Source of the DNA: Paragonimus westermani
Taxonomy: Eukaryota > Platyhelminthes > Trematoda > Plagiorchiida > Troglotrematidae
Direction of reading: 5' to 3'
Length of the DNA: 64,000 bases
Assembly (NCBI GenBank): GCA_008508345.1
Contig: QNGE01000409.1
Coordinates: forward strand, 31,526 to 95,525
Below are positions 35,527 to 47,937 of the stretch, one piece after another (position 1 is the first letter of the stretch; each line of letters opens with the position of its first letter). The notes under the pieces were generated by a model. It did not search any database, was not told the DNA's origin, and saw only the letters and a program-made list of their open reading frames with translations. Both the position numbers and the translations under genes were made by a program.

Positions 35527-36950
35527 TTGGGTACTGATGAAATCAGACAGGAAGTAATCTACCAGAGAGAAAGAGTGCTTGGTCATCGTCTCGATGTCAG
35601 AAAAATAGAAAACCTATCTGAAGACGACCATTTTTCACACTTAGACGAATTACAACCCCTTATCTGGCTGAGAAGGGCAAAGAACTCGCGTGGAAGACTG
35701 GAATGCTGGGAAGTTCGACTACCAGAATTCACATTTTCCATCGGATATGTCAATGGAATCAAGGGGACATCCGAAACAACGTCACGATCAACACAAGAAA
35801 ATGAGCCTCCAAGTGAAACAATACATGTGAACGACCTACCAAATGTTGATGAACAAATATTCGTCAGTCAACAAAATGATGAATGGATATCTGAAACAAA
35901 ACAGTGTCTTCGGTGTTAACGAAATTGTAGCATATATGAAAACGGTTACATCCGGAGAACGGCCAGTTCAAGATTCGCTTGGAAGAAAAAAACGAGTTGC
36001 TACAGCGACAACTGTTATTTATTTTAGCTGACTAGAGGGAGTACGCAATTCTACTTTCACTCATTTATGTTCGGACCTGTCCGAATGAAGTCGTCAAGAA
36101 AAAACGACGAGGACACTACGGATGCAGTCCATTTTAGCATAACAAGGAACGGACATGAAGCATGCATATTTCTAGGTCAGTCTCAGCTGCTACAAGAGGA
36201 GATCGTTGTTTGGTTTTAATAATCGGCTGTTCCGCAGAGTGTGTGGAAAATATTCGTATGGAAGTACGAACGAGTGAAACAAATGCACATGTTTTAATAC
36301 GAAACATTCTGGCACGTTTAGACCAAACGCAGAGAAGCATCACGGGTCAGGGAGAGCCTCCTGAGGGGTAGCAAGCTCACATGTGAAGGAATTGGAAAAT
36401 TCACTGCTTATAAACATTCTCATATCATCTACAGACGAACGAGGTGACGGAACACAATAAAGAAATGGCTGAACAGTGGATGCAGCAAGTGGAACGAAAG
36501 GCTCTCAGAAGCATTGCTTAGATATCGAGAGAAGAAGCACGTGACAACATAGTCGTTTAAGCCTATATGTGACAAGAAACCAAAGATTTTGCCGGATACC
36601 TGTGAATCCAGAGGCGGAAAAACTATACCGAGAACGTCAGGTACCTGAGCGAACCACAGAAACACAACGCCTAAATAAGCAAAAATACCGCGTGAGACAC
36701 ACCTCCCAAAATAGCGCTTGTTCCAGGTCGGGGATCAAGTGAAAGTTGGGAACTATGATAAACCAGAGGGATTAAACCAAAGTACAGACAAGCTTGTAAA
36801 ATATGGAACGGACTTGCTACTGTTAGGGATAGCTGCAGCATGAGGTTCCATATCAGTCAGAGTCTGTGTGGACGATGGATCAGTGATGCATACCTGACAC
36901 CTTGACACAACTGAGGCAAGTTCCTGAAAAAAAGACTTGAGTGTGATAGA
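35527..36950 (+). pseudogene. Third gypsy remnant: RNase H end and integrase C-terminus
   Basis: 35527-35919 reads VLGHRLDVRKIENL and LIWLRRAKNSRGRLECWEVR, then FTFSIGYVNGIKG. This corresponds to the end of gypsy RNase H and the link to integrase (lGxxfxVRTDHxxL..WL...gRxxRW...Y.f.i.yr.G). 36370-36560 shows degraded HVKELEN and a following integrase-tail-like block. About 36728-36800 reads FQVGDQVKVGNYDKPEGLNQ, resembling the integrase GPY/F tail. Stops and frameshifts are frequent, and most of the integrase core is not recognisable. Confidence 0.6.
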
Positions 36951-38279
36951 TGACGAGGTCGGTGAAGCAATTATTTCAACACTCAGTGAACACCTCAGCG
37001 CGATTTGGGATATCGGTAAAGCCTAAAGCGAGTGGAACAAGGAAAACACGTGAGATCGAACGATTCATTGGTGAACGAAATCGACCCAAAAGACAGAATA
37101 TGACAGAAGAAATTTAAAACAAAAACCCATATCAAATGAACAAAACCAAGCATAGAATGCATCACTGTGTTGTGAACGCGAATTCCGAGTGATAAACGCG
37201 AGCGTACATGCAGTCCGTGAATGCTCAACTTGGGCAATAATGGTGTTGCCGTATGGAACGATTTTTCGCTGCTCTATGAGTATGGTTCGCTAAAGGAGTC
37301 ATTGGAATCACTGTTATGCCAACTGTTGGTAAAATCAATCAATGGCTGTTTTATTTCAAGCAATTGCATCAAGAAGCGTTACATTTTGCTTGCATCAAGC
37401 TAGGCTTTATGGTAATCTACTCGCGCTCGACACAATCTAATTCTCACACCAAAAAGTTCGGCGATATTATTTGTAGTTAACACTCAGATTGCCTAAATGT
37501 CTTCACAGAAGGTACAGAAATATATCTTAAGTTCGATCAATACTCAGGACATATCAGGCAAATTGGAATCATGGCATGTACCAAAATTTTGAGCTATGTA
37601 CTGATTACTGACATGCAGTCCGACCTCGGAGTTCAGTCCTGGGTCTTAGCAAAGGTATACATCACTGATGGGGTCAAAAAAGGCCAAACTTGGGTCTGGT
37701 GATTCGTTTCAAAAGGTAACGGTTGCAACGTTCATCTGAAAGAAAAGACTGTTATCAGATATCAAGACGTTTAATTAACAACAACAGAACTTCAGACTAC
37801 TCACCACTGACACTGTGATAACTAGATCCACCTAAACTACGTTTGTGAAAATATGTTCAATTTTTAGTTGGTTATGAATTTAGCGGTTCGGCGTTAAAAA
37901 TCCAGTGCAGTTGAACTGTTGAGAAGAGTACCAAGATTGCTTACATTGAAGTGTTTATGAAGAGGATACAATTGTGCCTACATCATTGAAGATGATAGAT
38001 TGAGGGAAAGTTGAAACCCCTAAACCGAAATCGTTATAGCTCTCCTGCTCTAAAGATGCTGTAATAAAGGGAACATTTCATGACTCATTCAAGTGATAAG
38101 GTCTGAAAATTCACGCCAGTCAAAAGCACACTCATTTTTGGACATTGAACATCAAAATCTTGCCGTTCAGACTGGATGAATCACACTGCACAGAGTGTTC
38201 GCACGATCTTCATTGTCTGAGGAAACCGTTCTGCTTATGTTGAATCAAATTGTCTGAAAAGGGGTACAGCGACCTTTTG
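36951..38279. other. No recognisable feature
   Basis: Nothing supportable was seen. Confidence 0.5.
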
Positions 38280-38404
38280 TGTTTCGTTCTCAGACCGTAG
38301 TTAACATGACTGACGACCTGACAGAATGATTGATAATTTCAATAAAATTGAACCGATGGTAGACATATAGTTGAGTTCTCTGCACCTCACATTCAGTCTC
38401 AGGA

Positions 38405-38794
38405 ATGACAAACGCCATGATGTTAGTGGGGTTTGACTGTAACATCCACATGTTGCCATTAGACGAAGTGATGCAAATCGTAGAGACTGTAGCGCATCCT
38501 TCTGGTCATGAATCTGAAGACGGAAGACTGATTTTGCAAGCTACAGACCTGAGTATATTCTGTGGAAATTTCACAACTTCATACAGTAAACTGTTTATAA
38601 AACAAAATGGACAAGCAAGTGAAACAACAAGGAAGTCCATGACGTGCAAGTTGACGACTACACGAGCAACTATTGTGGCGACAAAACCTACAGCCTATTT
38701 TTTCTCAGTACTCGACAGTGGTCTGAAAATCTGGAAGACAACACCTTCAGCAAAGTTTAGTTTTCAGCTATATGGCAGTGAATACATAACATGA
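38405..38794 (+). pseudogene. Possible LINE endonuclease remnant
   Basis: The 129-codon frame has MLVGFDCNIHMLPLDEV and then ESEDGRLILQATDLSIFCGN. The spacing and residues resemble the LINE apurinic-like endonuclease segment GDxNAxxG...DE....NGxxLxxxCxxxxLxxxNT. The key GDxN is GFDCN here. Part of an exonuclease-endonuclease-phosphatase fold remnant is the best guess. The similarity is weak. Confidence 0.35.
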
Positions 38795-38800
38795 AATACG

Positions 38801-40849
38801 ATCACATCATTACGATACGATGCGTAACGAATGAAATAAGCTTCTTGTTTCAGTATGTAGTTGTGACGTCATACGTTCTCATAGTTTGCTGTTCGACTCG
38901 CCTCGAAATATGCTCCATGACCTTAGTCCGTTTATGAAGACTGGACCAATTATTCACATCGATATGCGCTCATAACTTCGAAACTGAACTCCGGTCACAT
39001 CCTGATCGATCAACCGAGTTGACTGCTGTCCCGTTGATCCAACAGTAGGTATGGCTGGATTTTCAGAAGCAAACCCTCGGGCATTTTCGATTGTTGGCAA
39101 TGTTTATGCTGCCCGGTCGCCTCAGTATGGGAAAATGCTTGTCCTTTTAGTTACACCTGACTACCGCGCGGTTGGGACTTCTCTTCCGGTTGCAATGACA
39201 GAAATCATCATGCACGTCCAAGAGGACACGTCCGATTAATGACAAATAATACCGGAAATTTCTGAAATAAGTTTAACATCATTAAGGCTTGATTGCATCT
39301 CTCTAGTTCACATAAACTTCTCGGCCTGCTCTCTTCCGCCTAGACTCGACTGTTCTCCATGTTATATCTCAAAACCTTCGCAGGAAATATTCAGTTTATT
39401 TCGGTCAAATTCTTTACTACTTATCAGTAATAAAAATGTCGTTCACCATTGTTTCAACTAGACAAGAAGCCCTAATTCAGGGGATGTAGGCCGTGGCGGT
39501 TACTGTATACCCTCTCGAGGCGATTGGACAATCTGAAGATCCCTCGTAGTTCAGCGTTTGCATATGATACTTCGAATTGGTCTAATATTAGGACAGCTGC
39601 ACGGGGAGCGAACATGATTGCCTCGTGAGCGTGCGAACGATGTTCAAACACCAGGCATGACAAGGATGTGAATTACTGACCCGACGGGAAGCTACAATCA
39701 CTTTTACACATACAATGCTGGCCAGTGAGCTGTGACTAACACAGTTCCGTTAAGAGTTCGTATCTTTGGGTTCTGGCTGTGTAATAATGAAATGAACGTT
39801 TTGAGTCGGTCAACGTGGTGAACTGTTATGAAGAAGTGTCTAGCAATTGATTATGTGAAATTTTGTGCAACGGATTAACCTGTATGAAGTTGTTGTATTA
39901 ACCCTTGTTTCAATCTTTTGGGACCTGTTCTGTTACTCACTGAGATAACTGTCGATTTGTTCCGCTTACGGCAAACGAATCGGTAGACCACATGAGAAAC
40001 CTAGACTGGACAAACTACTTTCGTAGTCATGAAAGTTAGTTCTTTGTCGGGGTGAACAAAGAGCAACCTGGCAACCGTATACGTTCGACATGGAACAGAC
40101 CTTATTTTTTTCTGATGTCATTCACCAAATGATACACTTTGAATTGTGAAATGGAGGTATCATTTTTTCAGTCATTTGCACAGACTAATTGCACTTGTCC
40201 ACCAAGTTGAGGGTTTCCATGAGTATATCGGAATACTCACTTTTCAGTTAGGCTTTTCATAACATCACACGTCCCGCTTGTAGCTTGTCAGGATTACAAA
40301 TACCCATGGCTCTACGGAACAGGTTCTTGACCAAGCCATTCTAGCGGGGTGTCGCTGTGAATTGCAAAACTGAAGAAAATACCTGTCCCTTGTTTCTTTA
40401 CAATAAACGGATCGAGGCAATGCCTAATCCTCACGAGTGATGGTTAGTTAAACCTAATAAGCTGAACTGCCGTTTGATTTAGTCTCGTGAGAAGAAGGTA
40501 GGCTAGGATGAGTGGAGTAATGAAATCTAAAAGAGGAATGAGATAATCTACATTGGAAAAAGATCAACATTTACCGTTTGTTTAGTAGTTTTCCCCGTGT
40601 TATCTAGAATTCGCTGTTCGATCATATCTAACAACCTCCAATTGCCTCTATTTTTGTCTATAAGAAAGCCATTCAAAATCAAACTTGATGCTTTCTGTAC
40701 ACAGCAAAGTGAGATCGTTGAGTTTGGGTGTCCAGGCAAGTTGGTTATTTTGATTAGGATGTTGCATTTGGAGATGAAGACGAAGGTGCAATCGTGTGGA
40801 TCGACCTCTGATGATTTTGACATTGTCATTTACATGAAACAAGGCTGTG
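38801..40849. other. No recognisable feature, possibly decayed LINE interior
   Basis: This lies between LINE-like endonuclease and reverse transcriptase remnants in the same orientation. No motif was recognised inside. Confidence 0.35.
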
Positions 40850-41560
40850 TCCTAGTTTACATTTGGCCACCATGTTAACACCTGCTCTTCAGGAATCGGT
40901 GGAGGACGGCGTTGAGGTCAAATATCGGATGGATGAACGCCTGCTGAGTATTCGACTTTTCGGCTCACCAAGCCGGCTACTTACCTCAACGACGTGCATT
41001 CATCTGTGCACAGATGATAGCGTGCTGACCTTACACAGTGAACAGGATTTATAGCGACTAGACACAGGTCTCGTGAATACGCAAACAAGTTTGGATTGGA
41101 TATCAACATATGTAAGACATTTTTTTCCTTTCAACCTTCTCCAGGCGGATGTGCCGTGCTTGTATCTGAAATTAGCACCAATGCAAACACTGAGGATAGC
41201 TGAACAGAATGCTACTAATTCACTGGCAACTTGTAGAGAGATTTGTCCGAAGCCCTGTTCTCGTTTGGCAACCGCTAGTATTTCTTTCGGACGTCTTGAA
41301 AGACGTGTCTGGAAGAACTAAAGTCGGAAGATGGCCACTAGGCTGTTTGTCCACCGCTCAGTCTACTTTGCCATACGACAGTGAAAATCGCACAGTCTCA
41401 GTGGAATATGAGTTACGGTAGGCGTCTCCAACTATGATGTTTAAACGGACTTCGATGGTCGAATACGTTTTCGAATAATGACGTATTGCGATTAACGGAT
41501 ATGGGTGGGATCAGAGTCTTATCGACGCTCAATGAATTTCCGTGACTAGGTCACTTTCGT
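40850..41560 (+). pseudogene. LINE reverse transcriptase remnant
   Basis: 40863-41054 reads LTPALQESVEDGVEVKYRMD, then HLCTDDSVLTLHSEQDL. CTDD sits at the place of the F/YADD catalytic box, and the context (xxDDxxLxAHxEEDL) is typical of LINEs. 41073-41330 continues with FGRLERRVWKN, which resembles the post-catalytic segment common in animal LINE proteins. Another frame at about 41500-41540 gives a RLTDMGGIRVLS-like piece. Stops and shifts show decay. It may belong to the same element as 38405-38794. Confidence 0.6.
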
Positions 41561-41979
41561 GGGGTGAGTGATGACAAGATTCCGAAGCAGCTGTTGTACG
41601 AGTAACTGAAATCAGATAAGCGAAATCCTGGTGGTTAAGAGCTGTGATACCACCAGGTTATCCGGGGAAGTCTTCCTTGTTGTAATATTGACTTTAGATA
41701 TTAGTATGACTTAGCCTTGAACCGGACATTTTGGGGGGGAATAAGGTTCGGATGGCTGTCTGAATACTCAGTGAGAAACTGTTGCGCGGCTGAGAATGAA
41801 TACGCGCGGTATGCAAGGGAGCCTTCGGCGCCATAGATCGTGGTGGAATGACTATGTAACTTTGTGATGAATTCGCTGGCCACCTCGCATTAGCAAACCA
41901 TCAACCAACTCACAATAAACCGCCGGCGAAGAAACAAGGGTTACCTTACACTCAAGTACGTTATATCACTTAGATCTGT

Positions 41980-42036
41980 GGTGAAAATCTATTCGATTCA
42001 CCTCTTATCCAAATCCCGACACAATAGAAGATCTGA
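41980..42036 (+). pseudogene. Family-2 pol C-terminal remnant before LTR
   Basis: CTTATCCAAATCCCGACACA joins the LTR, as in the copy at 49.8 kb (ATTATCCAAACCCCGACACA). An in-frame TAG is present. This shows that the LTR at 42034 is a 3' LTR. Confidence 0.65.
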
Positions 42037-42370
42037 CGGGGTGCCAATCCAAATGTTGCGTTAAAGATACCGTATCAGGATTGGACGAACAGTCTCAGTG
42101 TTATGCCTTCCGCTTTTCGTCAATTTATTTGTTCCGTATTGCACCAATCAACTTACAGTTTGAGACTTTGCATGTGCTAATACGATCAACCAATGACAAA
42201 TTGTGACTTCTTTGATACTGCTGCACACCCGTAAATTCGGCTGCTTATCTCATAAACATTAACTGCTTACTACAATCAGCACAGGGTCTTCTCCTAATTA
42301 CTTGCATGGGAGGTTTCAATCCATGCACGATTTCTAAGGCTATTCGATGTCTATAATTCCAAATATCACA
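42034..42370 (+). repeat. 337-bp LTR (family 2)
   Basis: It runs from TGACGGGGTGCC to AAATATCACA. It has the same length as the LTRs at 30333-30669 and 49840-50176, with scattered substitutions. A pol remnant precedes it, so it is the 3' LTR of another, mostly missing, copy. Confidence 0.9.
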
Positions 42371-42732
42371 ATCTGATTACCTGTTCGTGCCGGCCAACGA
42401 TCATCGTTGTTTTCAGAGACCTCTGGACCTCGACCCTTCACTTTCGTCAGCTACACTGACACACTGTGTGATGGACACTGCGTTTGTTTTCCTCCTTATC
42501 CCCTCTAGAGTGCAATATGTACCTTTATATTGAACTACAACTTGTATTATCTTTTCACTATTTCGATTCCTAGTTTAGATCTTACTATGGGAGTTTCTCA
42601 ATGTATTTTCCCAGAGAAACCAGCCTACGAAGTGGCTAACTAACACTGATCGGCTGGACGCAGAAGCTTCACTCATAAGCCTCCTGGTATTATTCGTTCG
42701 GATTTACACTGAATAAGCAAAGTGAGTTAAAC

Positions 42733-42761
42733 CACAGGTGGTACAGCGCAAGCCACCTGTG
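42733..42761. repeat. Short hairpin
   Basis: CACAGGTGG and CCACCTGTG form a perfect 9-bp stem with an 11-nt loop. No run of T follows and no function is implied. Confidence 0.7.
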
Positions 42762-45249
42762 ATAAGCATTGCGAGCAGACGTCCGTAGGTTTCGTTCACC
42801 ATGACAAGATAATTCGAATCAGATACCGCCAACCGTGTGCAAGTGAGGAGTAGGAACTATTTGGGGTTTTGAGGTCTGAAAAGAACACTGTATTGCATGA
42901 TCTGACTGCGAAGACTTCTTCGAATGCTCAGTGAAAGTGATGAGACAATGAACCTTGACAGCTGAACTTCTTAAAGGAAACCCAACTCCGCCGATCGGAA
43001 AGCATAAATTGAGGATAGGTCGACGATGTAGTCCAGGTATATTCAACTTCCTAAAATGTCGCATCTTTCGGGCAATCAGAAGGTGCTACATTTGAGTATG
43101 TATTACTTTCGACGAAAAGTACTATGTGGAACGTTCAGAAGCGGCGTACTTTTATTGGACGATTGCATGAGTAAATCTGCGAATTTTGCGATGATTTTAT
43201 CTTGAAGCTTTAGAAAGACTAGGAAGTAAATGCCCATAGAACGACCATGCCTTTCCTTTCTATAATGGAATGGTGTCAACTAGTGATATATTTTACCTGA
43301 GTGTTTGGCCGCACCTTGGCACCAGCGAAAGTCGGTTGCGCAGTATGAAGAGTCCTATAAGTGAGTCGCTCACACATATCATCTGCAAGTAAAACAATGA
43401 AATCACATGCATCCGCCATAGGTCACCCGACCCATAGATAGACGGAAGTAAGCAAAGCCAGGGGACACAAGTGACTCGCGAGTATACACCCAGCAATAAA
43501 AAGTAGTGAGGAACACTTCAAAGCTTTTCGGATGGGAGCCTACCCTAATCGGATCTAATTAGTGTGCGTGGCATTTTGTCACGCCGTTCATGAGATTGAA
43601 AATCTGTGTAGCAAAGCTTACGCCACTGAGAATTTTTCTCAGTTTTGTGGCCTCGCTAGCCAGATATTCCGTTCTGTTCCATGGAAAGCCATGAACGAAG
43701 TAACCCTTGGTTCGGTTCAGTGCGATAACCTCCTTTCGCTGCTGCATGGACGGATTACGAAGACCAAATCCAATGACTATTATCAGTCCGCCCAATACCG
43801 AGCACATGTTGTGGATTAGCGCATCTCACTGATGTATGCCTCGGTCGCTAAGCTGTCGGTGTTCTCTGCTAATTTGTTGTGCACATTACATTTTCAATTT
43901 CACACAACAGGTTAAAGTGTTCAAGCAATGAGACAAATAGTAGCTGGTCAGTTCATAACGTTATCGACAAATACTGCACCGGCGCTTGTTCACTGTAGTC
44001 AAATCCGTTGGGCGATTCTTCTCAGTCTTCTGCATTCTGAGAAAGTGTGCAGTATCAATTAGTGGTTTTTCACAGTAGATCAATCCTCAAGAGGTAAGGT
44101 AGCCTTGTGCATCAACTGTTGACAGATGCACCATTATGTAACCGGAATGCCTGAGCACACATCTGGATGATGAAACTAACGATTAATAGAATCACTCATA
44201 CTGTTGTAATGCAGTAGCGTAAGTCTTTCTCTAAATCATTCCCACTCCGGAATACAAAAAGGTTTTACCAGCTTCGAACACGTCGTTATCGTCCAAGCCG
44301 ACCAATAATCTAGAAGAATGCAGCTATAGCGTTTATAACATTCTTAGGCACGTCCTGTCTCTGCCACAAACTTAGGGAAAAAGGTCTAAAAAACTGGCGG
44401 AAAAATTACTCCGACTGAACTCGGACAAACAGGATGCATCCGGGTGCCTCATCTTTTTTGTGCGTGTGTGAACCACTGAAATGTGAAATCGTTGACGTCA
44501 GCAATATTCTAATCCACTTTGGGATGGTAATTTAGCATTCAGTTGGTGACTACTTATTCCTTCATTTTTCATCGCCTTCCGAGAGTTTTTGTTGGAAACA
44601 AAATGAGCACAGATCTCTGTGTATCGTTTGGATATGAAAGTGATTCAACAACTTTCGCTTTGTAATCTCGCGTCTAAAATTTGGAAGTGTTACAGCCAAA
44701 CAATCTGATCGCACGGGATTGATTCAAGCATGCTAGATAATCATGAGCTGGCTGCTAAGTATGGTAACGTTTGTGATGTGTTGGTATTACACACGCATCA
44801 AAGGAAAACGTGGGGACGTTACAATTTGCTGCTTCTTGAGCTGTCACACAATAACATCTGTGGAGTGCAGAGAGAGAGAATGGACTGCTGAAACTTAATA
44901 GCCCACTTCGGTTATTGCAACTTGAACACCACTCAAAACCAACTGCACATTTCACAATCACATTAGTTTTCGGTCAGTCCATTTTGAAGAAAGCATTATA
45001 AACAAGCTTTGCTTCTGTTAGAGCGTATATATAACGTACATCATTTGTCTAAGTCACAAATGTAACTTCATCTACGCCGTCATGAGTCATCGTGCTGGTC
45101 AGTGCACCACTGGCTTCTAAGTAAACATGGTTGAAATGTGAAAAACTCAGTCACACCCACCTCTGAGTAACCGCTAATGTAATCGATAAACCCGCGATTA
45201 GGACTTCCTAGACAGGTTGAAATCTTCGATCTCACTGCACCTATATTTT
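42762..45249. other. No recognisable gene
   Basis: Antisense frame pairs at 43.56-43.82 kb were inspected and match no family. No repeat was recognised. Confidence 0.5.
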
Positions 45250-45490
45250 ACCAGTGATTAATAGTCGCGGTTATGGAGCTAACAGATAGCCAGTTCATTA
45301 ATCCTCGAGACCGTCAGGCAACCTCATCATCGCCCAGGTGCGAAAGTAGTTGAGTGTTCAGATGAGATAATTCGGTTATGCCTAATGTAAGTTCATTGGT
45401 GCAGTGATCAACACAGTTGTCGGATAGAAACGTGGCTACATTTCTAAGCCCGGCATGCACTATTCACAACAGGAAACCTCGAGCATTATG
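45250..45490 (+). repeat. tRNA-derived SINE copy
   Basis: It parallels the minus strand of 32272-32445. Shared landmarks are GGAGCTAACAG, TCGAGACCGTCAGGCAACCT, GAGTGTTCAGAT, AATTCGGTTATGCCTAATGT, then a degraded A box (TTGGTGCAGTGATCAACAC) and a degraded B box (TTTCTAAGCCCGGC). It shows that the SINE head reaches upstream of the tRNA-like part. Confidence 0.75.
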
Positions 45491-46866
45491 GAAGAGGCTG
45501 GTTGGAAAGTCTTGCCGAATGCAAAGGTTGGGATAAAGTATACGTAATGTTCAACCTGGTCTTGTGGTCAAACTAATCCGCTTTTGTGTTATCAATAAGT
45601 TATTTTGGCCAGCTTTCTTTTCCAGTGCTGTGTTGTTCCTTGCTTCGCACTAGCGTATTGGTGGTTTAACCATTCATTGCTTTATCGTGTTCTGATCGGT
45701 TATTTGCTCATGATCAAACATATTTACTCCCTTTGGGGTTTCACTTCGCCATTGGGCTTTGTTACTATCCACATATGTGAACAACGGTTTGTCTGCTATC
45801 CCGTGTTATGGGATAAGCGCATGTAACAAATCGTACGGTCATTACAGAACACAACAGTAACCGTTTTGTGTATGCAATGGATGAGGAACAATTAGCTGAT
45901 GACTTTACAGATCAGGTCTCTGTACTGAGATGGCATTCTTGAACCCAGATGACTTCGGAAGCAATGCCTTGAAAGAAGTCAATGTACGAAACAAGGAAAA
46001 CAGACTTGGCCGTTGTTTGATCCGCTGACAATTTATTCAACGTTGTGGGTACAGCTGAATTTAATCGTACTTTCTTGTGTATACTCGCTCATCTGAAACT
46101 GATCACGTGGGTTTCACGATCAGCCGCTTAACTGAACACAACCCTGAGCATCATCAGACTGGATCAATAGCGGAGTCACCGAATCAATTACCATCACAAC
46201 TGTCCCACATCTTACCGATTCACACCATACCGGCCTTTTCACTTCGTGCTCTGCTTAGACCATGTGATTACTAGGGCCCACAACACGCACCATGACCGAT
46301 CAAACTGTCACGGTTCCAAATGCGTCAAAATTATGACAAACTTGTTAAGGGTACCTCTGTCCAATGAACTCAAACAGCTGCAAAACCAGTCATTCTTACG
46401 TTTGGCCTGATTTACTATCGTCACTTATTGAAGCACCAGGTGAGTCGCGTGAAATGGAACCTAAATTCTTCCAGTCTGAGTCCGTCGTAAATAATGCCAC
46501 CAACAGTCATGTCTGCTTTTAAACATAGCGTACTTTTTTTGCGAACAGCTGTCCAACAAACAATCAACCATCGCGCTGAAACCTACAGACTGCTCATGTT
46601 ACCTCGTTTGACAATGAAACGTCTGCAGTCCACCGTCAAACGTAGTGAGCAACCGAACACCCAAGCTGGCACCCCTTTATTTCCTGTTATCCTACGCACA
46701 TTTGATATTGTACAAGAGTGTATTAAAGTACCAGGCTGTTTTCAATCTATAAAACTCTAACGACTCCACATGCATCCTGGACAAGAGTTAATAATTCCTC
46801 AACATATCTTATTAGAAAAGTACCAAAATGACGTATTACTTGAAGCCCTAAAAATGTACTCCGCAT
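45491..46866 (+). other. Unassigned, possibly decayed gag of the downstream gypsy element
   Basis: An open frame at 46494-46760 lies just ahead of the protease remnant but shows no Gag motif that I can name. No LTR of family 2 was found here, so the 5' end of the element is missing or unrecognisable. Confidence 0.25.
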
Positions 46867-47127
46867 GTGTTCGAATGTCACCTGAGTGAAGTCAGAGAGA
46901 CAAGTACTATAGAACCGTCCACTGCTGTTTATTCATTGCAAATGAAGTCTAGAGCTGAACAATTTATTCATAGATGCATCAAGTTCAAGTCGGGATGTAA
47001 GTATGATTTCATTGTGGACAGAGGAAGTAGAGAATCCATTATTTCCAAACCGCTACTAGATCGCATGGCACCTGATGCTCAACTGAGACCAAAAACGATG
47101 GAAATATGCGGAGTTACTGCTAGGTGA
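46867..47127 (+). pseudogene. Gypsy family-2 protease remnant
   Basis: The frame reads CKYDFIVDRGSRESIISKPL. The DxG triad is at the right place, but the usual D-T/S-G is D-R-G, which should abolish activity. The segment following (LLDRMAPDAQL) fits a retropepsin. The frame stops at the start of the next block. Confidence 0.65.
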
Positions 47128-47137
47128 AGCTGATGTA

Positions 47138-47934
47138 ATGATTGTAGGTAATGATAATGAGCTGATTCCACTGAGTTTCTTGGTGTCGGAAGGAAGTCCA
47201 GGTATTCTGAGATTAAAAGCTTTAAAACAGCTCAATTGTGTTCATTTAATAAATATAAATTACAAAAATGGTTCAACTGAAGAGTACCAAGCCCAGTTAC
47301 GCAACCTGATTTTTCAGTGTTCACAACTTACAGGAGGGATGAAAGTAGAGCTAGCAAAACTGGAGGTGCAAGGGGACCCGTTTTTTACAAAGCGCCGAAT
47401 AATACCTTATGGAATGAGAGAACATGTGCATAATGCTCTCAACAGATTGAAGGAAGACGGCGTAATCTCGCAGGTTGACTCATCAGCATGGGCCACACCA
47501 ATAGTTGTGGTTATGAAAGAAGATGGAAAATCACCTAGGATATGTGGTGACTATAGATTAACGCTGAATCCAAGACTGAAAAAAGGCGCAGCAACAACTG
47601 AGGAGCCGAAGGATTTCATGAAAGCCCTGCACAGTAGCAGTGTTTTCTAAAATTGACCTGACAAACGCATACTTACAAATTCCACTGGAGTATGATTCTA
47701 AGGCGATCACTACGATTAACACCCCTTGGGGATTATTTCAGTACAATTTTTCACCGTTTGGATTACACTTATCAGCTGGGATATTCCAGGCTGCGATTGA
47801 TGAATTGCCGATTTACCAGGAGTACGCGCGTATAATGATGTAATCATATATGCCGACAGTGCAAAGGAGCATGATAAGAAGTTACTTTCACTTCTGGAAC
47901 GATTCAGAAGTAAGAACATAGCCATAAAGCCTTC
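47138..47934 (+). pseudogene. Gypsy family-2 reverse transcriptase, frameshifted
   Basis: 47138-47650 holds RRIIPYGMREHVHNALNRL and SSAWATPIVVVMKEDGKSPR, then ICGDYRLTLNP. 47640-47843 continues in another frame with FSKIDLTNAYLQIPLE and FSPFGLHLSAGIFQ. The third piece, 47835-47934, has AYNDVIIYAD, where the YxDD box has lost one residue. Frame changes occur near 47645 and 47840, and another break lies near 47950. It is dead as assembled. Confidence 0.85.
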
Positions 47935-47937
47935 TAA

